The translations under genes were made by a program, and so were the position numbers. DNA of 64,000 nt from an uncultured Bifidobacteriaceae bacterium (GTDB lineage: Bacteria > Actinomycetota > Actinomycetes > Actinomycetales > Bifidobacteriaceae): positions 1-64,000 of the forward strand of contig CAMXYK010000003.1 in NCBI GenBank assembly GCA_947253155.1, in the 5' to 3' direction. Below are positions 45,399 to 52,567 of this stretch, piece after piece (position 1 is the first letter of the stretch; the number at the start of each line of letters is the position of its first letter). The notes beneath the pieces are model-generated. The model worked only from the letters and a program-made list of their open reading frames with translations, had not been told where the DNA came from and ran no database searches.

Positions 45399-45534
45399 GT
45401 TTCAGGGAAGGTGAAAATCCTTACTGGCGGTAACAAAAAACGTATTTTACGCGTTTTTTGAAGCCCGCGAGCAGCTTAGGCTGCTGATTCGGTTAAATTC
45501 CGAAGCCAACGGTTACAGTCCGGATGGAAGAAAC
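45399..45534 (+). promoter_or_regulatory. FMN riboswitch (RFN element)
   Basis: All conserved blocks of the RFN element are present in order: AGGGAAGGTGAAAATCC, ACTGGCGGTAA, AGCCCGCGAGC, GCTGATTCGGTTAAATTCCG, AGCCAACGGTTACAGTCC and GGATGGAAGAAAC. P1 pairs GTTTC (45399-45403) with GAAAC (45530-45534). The variable arm is AAAAAACG/CGTTTTTT-like. The ribosome binding site GGAG (45535-45538) touches P1 and no terminator hairpin is seen, so FMN probably blocks translation of ribU. Confidence 0.97.
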
Positions 45535-45545
45535 GGAGACCCGTC

Positions 45546-46115
45546 ATGGGCATTTCTAATACGAATAATCATAAAATCAACTCTTCAAACGCACGCTGGT
45601 CAAGCGAAAAAATAGCAAAATATGCGCTATTTGTAGCACTTTCAATGGCCGTAAGTTTTATAGAATTCCCACTTATTCCAGACTTTTCATTCTTAAAATA
45701 CGATCCTTCAGGAATCGTTTGCCTAGTTGCAGGATTCGCATACGGGCCTGCAGCTGCAGCAATCGTAAGCATACTAGGATTCGCGCCGCACTTGTTTACA
45801 AATCCACTCGGCACAGTTATGGCAGTGCTAGTTTCTTTAGGAGCTAGCGTTACAGCAGCAATCGTATACAAAAAAATGCATACCAAAGAAGGCGCAATAA
45901 TTAGCCTTATAGCTGGCTCTGTTGTTGCAATTGCGCTCGCAATAGTAGGAAACCTTATTATTACGCCGCTTTACGCTCATATGACTGTTTCGCAAGTTGC
46001 GGCTCTTATTGTTCCAGCATTACTTCCGTTTAATATTGTTAAACTTGCGATTCACGTTATAGTTACAATGATTGTTTACAAGCCAATTTCTAAACTACTT
46101 CACCAAAGCAAGTGA
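45546..46115 (+). CDS. ribU: Riboflavin ECF transporter S component RibU
   Basis: Membrane-embedded substrate-binding subunit (189 residues, about six helices) of an energy-coupling-factor transporter for riboflavin. The characteristic Ala-rich N-terminal helix KIAKYALFVALSMAVSFIE and the family phrase GFAYGPAAAAIVS are visible. Specificity is firmly supported by the FMN riboswitch directly upstream. The stop lies 21 bp before the fused ATPase/EcfT gene, so both are probably on one mRNA. Confidence 0.95.
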   Translation: MGISNTNNHKINSSNARWSSEKIAKYALFVALSMAVSFIEFPLIPDFSFLKYDPSGIVCLVAGFAYGPAAAAIVSILGFAPHLFTNPLGTVMAVLVSLGASVTAAIVYKKMHTKEGAIISLIAGSVVAIALAIVGNLIITPLYAHMTVSQVAALIVPALLPFNIVKLAIHVIVTMIVYKPISKLLHQSK

Positions 46116-46136
46116 ATCTTCTAAACGGCATAAACT

Positions 46137-48512
46137 ATGCAAAATAAAAGCACAAGCAGTAGCGATCTCAAAGAAACAGTAACATGCGCTGTAAGCGAAA
46201 ATACGCCAGTAGAACTGCGCAATATTTGCTTTAGCTACGACGGTGGAAAAACTTGGACGCTTAATAATCTGAGTCTTACAATTCACTCTGGTGAGCGCGT
46301 GGCAATTGTTGGCGCAAACGGATGCGGAAAATCCACTCTAGCGAAAATTATTGCAGGACTAGCTGCTCCAGATAGCGGTTACGTTAAGTTGTGCGGCGAA
46401 AAAGTTTTTGAGAATACTACTGCTTATGCTGATGCTTACAGAAACGCACGAAAGTTTATTGGCGCTCTGTTTCAAAGTCCAGAAGATCAGATTGTGACTA
46501 CTGTTACTGAAGACGATGTTGCTTTTGGACTAGAAAATTTAAACGTCGAACAGCATAAAATGCGAAAACTTATAGATAATGCTTTAAAAGCTGTTCACAT
46601 GGAACAACATAGCTTATCTAACCCGAGTCTTATGAGCGGCGGGCAAATGCAACGAGTTGCTTTAGCAGGATCAATTGCAATGCAATCAACGCTACTTGTG
46701 CTAGACGAACCAACTTCTATGCTAGATTCTAAAGCTTTAGAAGATGTTGACGAATTATTTGGAAATCTGCATAAAAACGGCACAAGTATTGTGCAAATTA
46801 CGCACCGAATTGACGAATGCAAGCGTGCAGATCGAATACTTCTTTTAGAAGATGGCGTACTTCGAGAAATTAGTTTAGAAAAACTGGAATCATATTTCGA
46901 TAATTTTAAGCCGGAGTCTTCGAAACAGGATTTTTCGAAGGCAGATTTTTCGAAGGCAGATTTTTCGAAGGCAGATTTTTCGAAAAAAGCTAATAGCGAA
47001 GACGCAAATACAGCAATTTCAATATCGCACTTAACTGTTAGCTACGACGATAAATTGCCGGATGCAATTAGCGACTATTCGCTGGAAGTAAAAAAGGGCG
47101 AGATCGTTGCAATAATGGGCGAAAACGGATGCGGAAAATCCACTCTTGCTAAAGCTTTGTGCGGACTGTTAAAAGCAAAATCTGGATCAATAACCGTAGA
47201 AAAAATACCTGTTAGCGCGAAATCTTCTAAAAAGAATCGTCAAAAACTTCGCGAAACTATTGGCTACGTTATGCAACTTCCCGAGCAGCAGCTTTTTGCA
47301 GAAACTGTACGAGATGATGTTGCTTATGGTCCGAAAAATTTTGGGATAAGCGCAGACGCACTTAAAGAGCGCGTGGACGAAACTTTAAAAATGCTCAATA
47401 TTGAAGATTTGGCTGAAAAATCGCCTTTTTTGCTTTCTGGAGGACAGCAGCGTCTTGTTGCAATAGCAGGCGTTCTTGCTTGTAAGCCGCGCGTGATTGT
47501 TCTTGATGAGCCAACAGCAGGATTGGATTTTGAAGCATCGTCTCGTATTCTAGAAATTCTTCGCAAGCTTAATAATCAAGGCGTAACAATAGTTATGATT
47601 ACGCATAATCTTCAAGAAGCAAAATATTTAGGAGCAAGATTAGTAACACTAAAAGCAAAGAATACTGAAAGTTTAGAAGATAAAAAGAAATCAGCGCAAG
47701 AAAAAAGTAAGCAAGAAAAACTTGCGAAAGAAACGATTACGAAAGAAAAAGCAAGCTCGATACTTGCATCTTTTGACCCTAGAATAACGCTTCTATCCTG
47801 CTTTATGCTTATGCTAAGCGCTTTTAGTATTAATCACTACGCGCAGTTAGCTATTCTTGCTTTCGCAACATTTTCACTAATACTTGCCGCAAAAATACGA
47901 TTTATAAAGCTTGTATCTTCATTGCATATGCTTATTGCAGTATTCACTTTCTCCGGATTACTAAATATTCTTGCCGTTCGCACAGGCACAATACTTTGTA
48001 AACTTGGGCCAATTATTATAACGCAGGACGGCATTCATTGCGCAATACTATTTGCCACACGATTCTCGCTTGTAATTATTATTGGCGCAGTATTAGTTAT
48101 AACAATAAGCCCCACAATGCTAACTGAAGCTTGCACATCTTTACTTTCACCACTTAAAACTATTGGAATACCAACGCAGGAAATATCGCTTATTATGAGC
48201 CTAGCATTGCGATTTTTACCAACTCTTTCCAACGAGGCAGTAGAAGTTGCGCACGCTCAAACTGCTAGAGGCGGAAGCATACGAGATGGCTCGATTAGCA
48301 AAAGAATTCGCGCAATGTCGTCGCTTATAATTCCTGCTTTTGCAGGCGTTATTCGCCACTCAGAAACTCTTTCTTTAGCTCTTGACACTCGCTGCTACAC
48401 GCCAGGAGCAACAAGGTCTCACTTGCACACGATGAAAGTGCGCGCGAAAGATGTGCTGCTATTGGCGATTACGGTTTGTGTTATAAGCGTGATTATTGCG
48501 ATTAATTTTTAA
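46137..48512 (+). CDS. One-chain ECF energizing module: EcfA-EcfA'-EcfT fusion
   Basis: A 791-residue protein with three parts. First ATPase (about 20-260): Walker A GANGCGKST, signature MSGGQMQRVA, LVLDEPTSML. Second ATPase (about 285-510): Walker A GENGCGKST, signature LSGGQQRLVA, IVLDEPTAGLD. C-terminal EcfT/CbiQ-type membrane domain (about 545-791) with the coupling motif AQTARGGSIRDGS. A tandem repeat (D-F-S-K-A) forms the first linker and a Lys/Glu-rich stretch the second. It energises RibU and probably other S components. No strong binding site precedes the ATG at 46137. Confidence 0.92.
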   Translation: MQNKSTSSSDLKETVTCAVSENTPVELRNICFSYDGGKTWTLNNLSLTIHSGERVAIVGANGCGKSTLAKIIAGLAAPDSGYVKLCGEKVFENTTAYADAYRNARKFIGALFQSPEDQIVTTVTEDDVAFGLENLNVEQHKMRKLIDNALKAVHMEQHSLSNPSLMSGGQMQRVALAGSIAMQSTLLVLDEPTSMLDSKALEDVDELFGNLHKNGTSIVQITHRIDECKRADRILLLEDGVLREISLEKLESYFDNFKPESSKQDFSKADFSKADFSKADFSKKANSEDANTAISISHLTVSYDDKLPDAISDYSLEVKKGEIVAIMGENGCGKSTLAKALCGLLKAKSGSITVEKIPVSAKSSKKNRQKLRETIGYVMQLPEQQLFAETVRDDVAYGPKNFGISADALKERVDETLKMLNIEDLAEKSPFLLSGGQQRLVAIAGVLACKPRVIVLDEPTAGLDFEASSRILEILRKLNNQGVTIVMITHNLQEAKYLGARLVTLKAKNTESLEDKKKSAQEKSKQEKLAKETITKEKASSILASFDPRITLLSCFMLMLSAFSINHYAQLAILAFATFSLILAAKIRFIKLVSSLHMLIAVFTFSGLLNILAVRTGTILCKLGPIIITQDGIHCAILFATRFSLVIIIGAVLVITISPTMLTEACTSLLSPLKTIGIPTQEISLIMSLALRFLPTLSNEAVEVAHAQTARGGSIRDGSISKRIRAMSSLIIPAFAGVIRHSETLSLALDTRCYTPGATRSHLHTMKVRAKDVLLLAITVCVISVIIAINF
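46929..46988 (+). repeat. Four 15-bp coding repeats in the ECF linker
   Basis: Unit GATTTTTCGAAGGCA at 46929, 46944, 46959 and (degenerate) 46974, encoding D-F-S-K-A. In frame, so copy number can vary without loss of function. Confidence 0.92.
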
Positions 48513-48559
48513 TACGCAAGTACTTACTTTTAATATGGAATAATTTTAATATGCAATAA
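48507..48559 (+). repeat. Repeat run across the ECF fusion stop codon
   Basis: TTTTAATACGCAA (48507, containing the stop TAA) recurs as TTTTAATATGGAATAA (48528) and TTTTAATATGCAATAA (48544); the latter two are 16-bp tandem copies. Confidence 0.7.
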
Positions 48560-48657
48560 TTCGCAATATACTGTATAATCCGTTAAGCATTTATGTAATT
48601 CATGCAATACTTTTGTTTGATTGAACTTAATTAAACTTGCATTTGAAAGGACGCCTT

Positions 48658-48963
48658 ATGGCATTGACTAAAAAGCAAACGAAGCAGCTTCGCGCGCTTG
48701 CTAATACGCTAAGCCCACTTTTGTACGTTGGCAAGAACGACATTACTGATGCGGCTGTTAAGCAGGCAGACGAAACCATGCAGTACCACGAGCTTATGAA
48801 GTGCGCTGTGCAAGATGGTTCCGGATTAAGCGCTAAAGAAGCAGCTGAAGCTCTTGCTCAAAAGCTTGGCGCCGAAGTTGTGCAAGTAATCGGCAACCGC
48901 TTTGTGCTGTTCCGCGTATCCCCACTCGACAACGTTGACCACATTATGCTTGTGCGAGAATAA
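48658..48963 (+). CDS. yhbY: YhbY-type CRM-domain RNA-binding protein
   Basis: A 101-residue protein of the CRS1-YhbY (CRM) family, which binds RNA and is linked to large ribosomal subunit assembly. The domain runs over almost the whole length, starting TKKQTKQLRALANTLSPLLYVGKN and ending in the GNRFVLFRVS strand. The GXXG-like loop lies in VQVIGNRFV. GAAAGGA precedes the ATG at 48658. A repeated hairpin follows at 49006. Confidence 0.9.
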   Translation: MALTKKQTKQLRALANTLSPLLYVGKNDITDAAVKQADETMQYHELMKCAVQDGSGLSAKEAAEALAQKLGAEVVQVIGNRFVLFRVSPLDNVDHIMLVRE

Positions 48964-49005
48964 ATGCATAAAAAACATAAGTCATAAGCTTATTTACGCA
49001 AATAA

Positions 49006-49060
49006 AAAATGCTCCATGGTTGTTTGACTACATCAGTAGTTTGCAACAATGGAGCATTTT
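49006..49060 (+). repeat. Hairpin repeat, copy 1 (terminator of yhbY)
   Basis: A 55-bp element whose arms AAAATGCTCCAT/ATGGAGCATTTT and GTTG/CAAC pair with one mismatch; an inner ACTAC-ATCA-GTAGT hairpin sits at the tip; T-rich sequence follows. The same element with one extra T lies at 52445-52500 in the same orientation. It acts plausibly as a terminator in both places. Confidence 0.92.
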
Positions 49061-49160
49061 TTGCATTTCATTAGAAACAAATAACATGTTTTTCGAATAT
49101 TTTTAAAGGAAGAAAATACAAATTCGCATAAAAACATAAATTATTTAAAATTAAATAATT

Positions 49161-49198
49161 TTTACATATAGACATACCCCCCCCCGTTACGATACCAT
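49161..49198 (+). promoter_or_regulatory. Promoter candidate with C9 spacer (phase-variable)
   Basis: A run of nine C (49177-49185) lies between TAGACA (49169-49174) and TACCAT (49193-49198), spacing 18; alternatives are TTTACA (49161) and TACGAT (49188). A run of eight C would give the ideal 17-bp spacing. The first surface-protein gene begins 100 bp downstream. No other G/C homopolymer of this length was seen in the window. Confidence 0.55.
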
Positions 49199-49299
49199 GA
49201 AAATGTATGTTGCTATTTACTCTAATAACAGGGTTCATATCTAAATGTGTTTTATACACTCTGTTTCAGCATTTATACATATCAAGAAGGAGATTAAGA

Positions 49300-50085
49300 A
49301 TGCATTTTCGCAATCTAGCAAAAATTGCAACAGCTGCACTATTGTCGATAGCGCTAATTCCATCCACTGCTGTGGCAAGTGATACTACTGTTCCTAATTC
49401 AGAATCATTAACAACAATTAAGGTTGTTAACAGCAAATTCGATGAATCAAATTTCCGAATTAAAGGCTCCATGAATTTCCAGTACACAAAGCCTTCAAAT
49501 ACATCCAAAGTTGAAACAAAAGAAAATAATCAACACGTATACTCTGGAACACTCACTGCTCGAATACTAGCAAAAGATTTATTTGCTGATGCTTACAAAG
49601 CTTATAAAACTCGTTTCGAGAAAAAGACAATTCCATTTTCTAACAATAAAGTAAGTGGACTAGTAATGTTTAACCAAGATGAGAATCAGTTCCCATCTTT
49701 AAATTATAAGATAGTTTTACCGAATGAATACAGTATTGGATCAGTTACCGCACAAACTACATCAAAAACAGTAAGCAGTATTACACAAAGCACAGTTAAA
49801 AATACTGTAAATCTTACTTTTAATCTTGGCAATTGGAATGATTACAAAGGTTTCTTTAATCTTTATGAAGAAGATGCAAAGGATGATAATGCTTTCATTC
49901 AGGTAAACATTCCTTATACTAAAAATCTCGGTAAGCAATCGACAGAGCCAAGTGATGATTATGCAAAAGGTTCAGGCAGCTTAGACCTGTATTATCATGG
50001 CAGAAATCCATTTGCTTTAATTATGCTTTCAAAAGATAAGTGTCTTTTCAAACTCACTATTGGTGAAGATAAATTCCAGCTATAA
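49300..50085 (+). CDS. Secreted protein of unknown function, surface cassette gene 1
   Basis: A 261-residue protein with a clear signal peptide (residues 1-26, cleavage AVA-S). The rest is hydrophilic, Thr/Ser/Asn/Lys-rich and probably beta-structured; there is no sorting signal, membrane anchor or recognised domain. AAGGAGA (49287-49293) fixes the ATG at 49300; the open frame extends further upstream without support. It ends 24 bp before the anchored protein gene, so the pair is an operon. It may be a partner subunit of that protein. I do not recognise the family. Confidence 0.8.
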   Translation: MHFRNLAKIATAALLSIALIPSTAVASDTTVPNSESLTTIKVVNSKFDESNFRIKGSMNFQYTKPSNTSKVETKENNQHVYSGTLTARILAKDLFADAYKAYKTRFEKKTIPFSNNKVSGLVMFNQDENQFPSLNYKIVLPNEYSIGSVTAQTTSKTVSSITQSTVKNTVNLTFNLGNWNDYKGFFNLYEEDAKDDNAFIQVNIPYTKNLGKQSTEPSDDYAKGSGSLDLYYHGRNPFALIMLSKDKCLFKLTIGEDKFQL

Positions 50086-50109
50086 CACAAACGATTGAAG
50101 AGTATTATT

Positions 50110-52098
50110 ATGAGAAAACATCGATTTATGTATGCAACTGTGGCTTTATTTGCCTCTATTTCATTATGCACAGTAAATTTTGGTTCAGCATGCGCAGATG
50201 AGGATAGCTCATCAAATCCTATAAAAGATAACTATTGGGGAGATCTAGTAGAGTACACATATAAAAAGGATATTGAAAACTTTGCCAATATCACTGACCC
50301 AACTGAAGAACAAACAAACACACACGATACGGCGACAGCAGCAGCACATACATTAGGAAAATATTATCCTGCTAATCTTCTTACTCCCAACGAAAGCGCG
50401 CTGGAATCCCTAGAGCCTAAGATAAATTTTGCTTTTATACCATCTCACAGTGGCATACTTGACACTAGTAAAACTTATATACTCCCGCAATCATTTGATA
50501 CCATAAATAGCGATTATATTGGGAATTTTGACCCTAAATACAGATGGTATGATGGAGGAACTTGCCGAGAAGTACAAGGCTCATATACAAATAGACCTTG
50601 CTGGAATGACCCATTCAATTGGACAACTAATGAAGATTCTCAGCTTATTAAAACTGTAGATCAATTCACTATAAAAGCAGATTTAGCGAAGTCTAATAAC
50701 AATGGATCAACTTCTGATACAAACGATTCAAAATATTCTACAGAAATTGCAGAATTAAATAAAGGCGAAAAGCTAGATCTTGATTTTTCTACCGATTTAT
50801 CAAACTATGTGAAACTTCATAAAGCAAACACCTTGCAAAATTTCTATAATAGAGATGAAACAAATAAGAAAAGCGCTGACAATCCAAACATTACTCTTGG
50901 GCCTACTAGCAAGCGAGCATCAGATTGGGAATTAACGTTTACTCTTGAGCTTCCAAAAAATGTAGTACTCGGAACTGATGCCTCATATACAGTAGATGGA
51001 CTCACCCAAGACAGTTATACTATTGTGAAAGAAGTAGATAAAAAGAACAGTCAGAAAATTTACTTCAAAATTCGCAAAAAGCAGCCAACAGGAAATTATG
51101 AGACAGCGTCTGACTACTATAAAAGACTAGCTTCTTTAGGTAAAGTTACGCTTCACATTAAGGGAATAACAACTGATTCTGCTGAAACTGATAAAACATT
51201 AACCATTGTTGGCAAGCTAGCCGGCATGCATGACGAGTTAATGAAATACACTACAGAAGGTGCTGAGCTTGAACCTCGCAACGTGGAGTTCTTCATTGCC
51301 AAGCAAAGCAAGGAAGGTCGAGATGCTAATGCCGAAAAAGACACGAAAGGTAATCTTACAAAACCAAATCTGATTACGTTTAGTTTTAAGATAAAGAAGC
51401 CAGCAGCTTATAAAGTGATATATATTTTCCAACCAAAATCACTTCCTGCAGAAGTAATGGCTTTGCTTCCTGAAAGCACATCTGGGCATACTAATGGCGA
51501 AAGTATCATTCCAACGCAGCCAAGATTAACTTCTGTTGAAATTAAGGATGCAAATGGAAAGCTACTTGGAACGTGGAGCTTTGCTGGCTGGAATCCATCA
51601 TCAGCAACTATAAGCAATTCCGATGCTTCATTCACTGGTAAATGGAGCTTCACCCCTGCAAAACCTGAACCTGGACCAGGACCAGAGCCTGAACCTGAAC
51701 CTCAGCCTGAACCTGAACCTGAACCTGAACCTCAGCCAGAACCTGAACCTCAGCCAGAACCTGAACCTCAGCCAGAACCTGAGCCAGAGCCAGAACCTGA
51801 GCCAGAACCTCAGCCTCAACCAGTGCCAGACATTCCATTAATCCCATACATCTTCAATGTTCCAGAAAATCATGTGGATCAACCTGAAGAATCACAAGAT
51901 GAGCCACAACCAACTGAACATAAACAAACCGAAAGTAAGGCAGAACCTACACCAGAAAAGCAAACAAATAAGCAGCAAATTTTATCTAAAACAGGTGTAA
52001 ATATTGCGCTTATTTCTATATTCGCAATGCTTATTCTTTTGTTTGCAACATCGATACGAAGAATTCGTCCTAATCAACAAGTAAAACATTTACGCTGA
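50110..52098 (+). CDS. Sortase-anchored SHIRT-domain surface protein
   Basis: Cell-wall protein of 662 residues. Signal peptide 1-29 (cleavage ACA-D); an unrecognised N-terminal region about 30-430; a SHIRT-like domain about 433-517 ([16 protein letters not shown] ... FAGW ... FTGKWSFTP); a Pro-Glu/Pro-Gln repeat stalk about 518-575; a sorting signal LSKTG (625-629) with a hydrophobic helix and a basic tail. The motif departs from LPxTG by Ser for Pro. It is probably an adhesin held away from the wall by the proline stalk. No sortase gene is in the window. TGAAGAG lies before the ATG at 50110. Confidence 0.88.
   Translation: MRKHRFMYATVALFASISLCTVNFGSACADEDSSSNPIKDNYWGDLVEYTYKKDIENFANITDPTEEQTNTHDTATAAAHTLGKYYPANLLTPNESALESLEPKINFAFIPSHSGILDTSKTYILPQSFDTINSDYIGNFDPKYRWYDGGTCREVQGSYTNRPCWNDPFNWTTNEDSQLIKTVDQFTIKADLAKSNNNGSTSDTNDSKYSTEIAELNKGEKLDLDFSTDLSNYVKLHKANTLQNFYNRDETNKKSADNPNITLGPTSKRASDWELTFTLELPKNVVLGTDASYTVDGLTQDSYTIVKEVDKKNSQKIYFKIRKKQPTGNYETASDYYKRLASLGKVTLHIKGITTDSAETDKTLTIVGKLAGMHDELMKYTTEGAELEPRNVEFFIAKQSKEGRDANAEKDTKGNLTKPNLITFSFKIKKPAAYKVIYIFQPKSLPAEVMALLPESTSGHTNGESIIPTQPRLTSVEIKDANGKLLGTWSFAGWNPSSATISNSDASFTGKWSFTPAKPEPGPGPEPEPEPQPEPEPEPEPQPEPEPQPEPEPQPEPEPEPEPEPEPQPQPVPDIPLIPYIFNVPENHVDQPEESQDEPQPTEHKQTESKAEPTPEKQTNKQQILSKTGVNIALISIFAMLILLFATSIRRIRPNQQVKHLR
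51662..51826 (+). repeat. Pro-Glu/Pro-Gln coding minisatellite
   Basis: About 165 bp of 6-bp units (GAACCT, CAGCCT, CAGCCA, GAGCCA) and 18-bp higher-order units code for the surface-protein stalk. Slippage would change stalk length in frame. Confidence 0.92.
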
Positions 52099-52130
52099 TT
52101 TTAGAGAAGTCTTCTAAAATTTATAATCAT

Positions 52131-52176
52131 AGGCTCGTAGTTTGCAATGCTTAACTGCGAGCCTCAATATTTTTTA
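52131..52176 (+). terminator. Terminator after the anchored surface protein
   Basis: Arms AGGCTCGTAGTT/AACTGCGAGCCT (52131-52142 with 52153-52164, one mismatch), 10-nt loop, then CAATATTTTTT. Confidence 0.85.
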
Positions 52177-52404
52177 AACCTTAAAAACAATACGTAATCT
52201 TTATGTAAACAAAAGCAAATAATTGAAATATTAAGTTTTACGCGTTATCACATCATGCAACTAGAATCATGGTTAAGAATTTCGCTTAAGAGAGATTGAT
52301 TGATTCGAAAACTGTGCTAGCGGTACTTGTTTTTGAATCACTGTTTAAGATAGAGGCTTATTATTCCGTAATAGTGTTAGACATAGAAAATATTTGGCTG
52401 TTTT

Positions 52405-52428
52405 AATCAAATAATCAAATAATCAAAT
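52405..52428 (+). repeat. Three 8-bp tandem repeats
   Basis: AATCAAAT repeated three times without change, ending 16 bp before hairpin repeat copy 2. Confidence 0.9.
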
Positions 52429-52444
52429 ATGCTTAAAAGAAAAC

Positions 52445-52500
52445 AAAATGCTCCATGGTTGTTTGACTACATCAGTAGTTTTGCAACAATGGAGCATTTT
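52445..52500 (+). repeat. Hairpin repeat, copy 2
   Basis: Identical to 49006-49060 except for one extra T in the loop; same orientation, 3,439 bp apart. It may also end transcription of the convergent PASTA gene. Confidence 0.92.
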
Positions 52501-52567
52501 ATTTGCGCGAATAAGTTTTATTTTTTAAATTAAAAACATCTCTACTTTCGATATTTATTTAAAGCCT

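Larger units (their letters stand above)
52099..52567. other. 470-bp intergenic region downstream of the cassette
   Basis: It holds the terminator of the surface gene (52131), a second hairpin with arms GATTCGAAAAC/GTTTTTGAATC (52302-52312 with 52329-52339, one G-T pair), an 8-bp tandem repeat (52405-52428) and repeat copy 2 (52445-52500). No open frame is convincing. The stretch 52180-52300 shows nothing I recognise. Confidence 0.6.

Noticed and set aside
49198..49245. Leader peptide of 15 codons just after the poly-C tract
   Set aside because: No ribosome binding site and no coding signature; the poly-C tract fits a promoter spacer better than a translational switch.
51623..51847. Overlapping frames in the Pro-Glu repeat region on both strands
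   Set aside because: They are alternative readings of the minisatellite, giving Leu-Asn or Arg-Phe low-complexity peptides.
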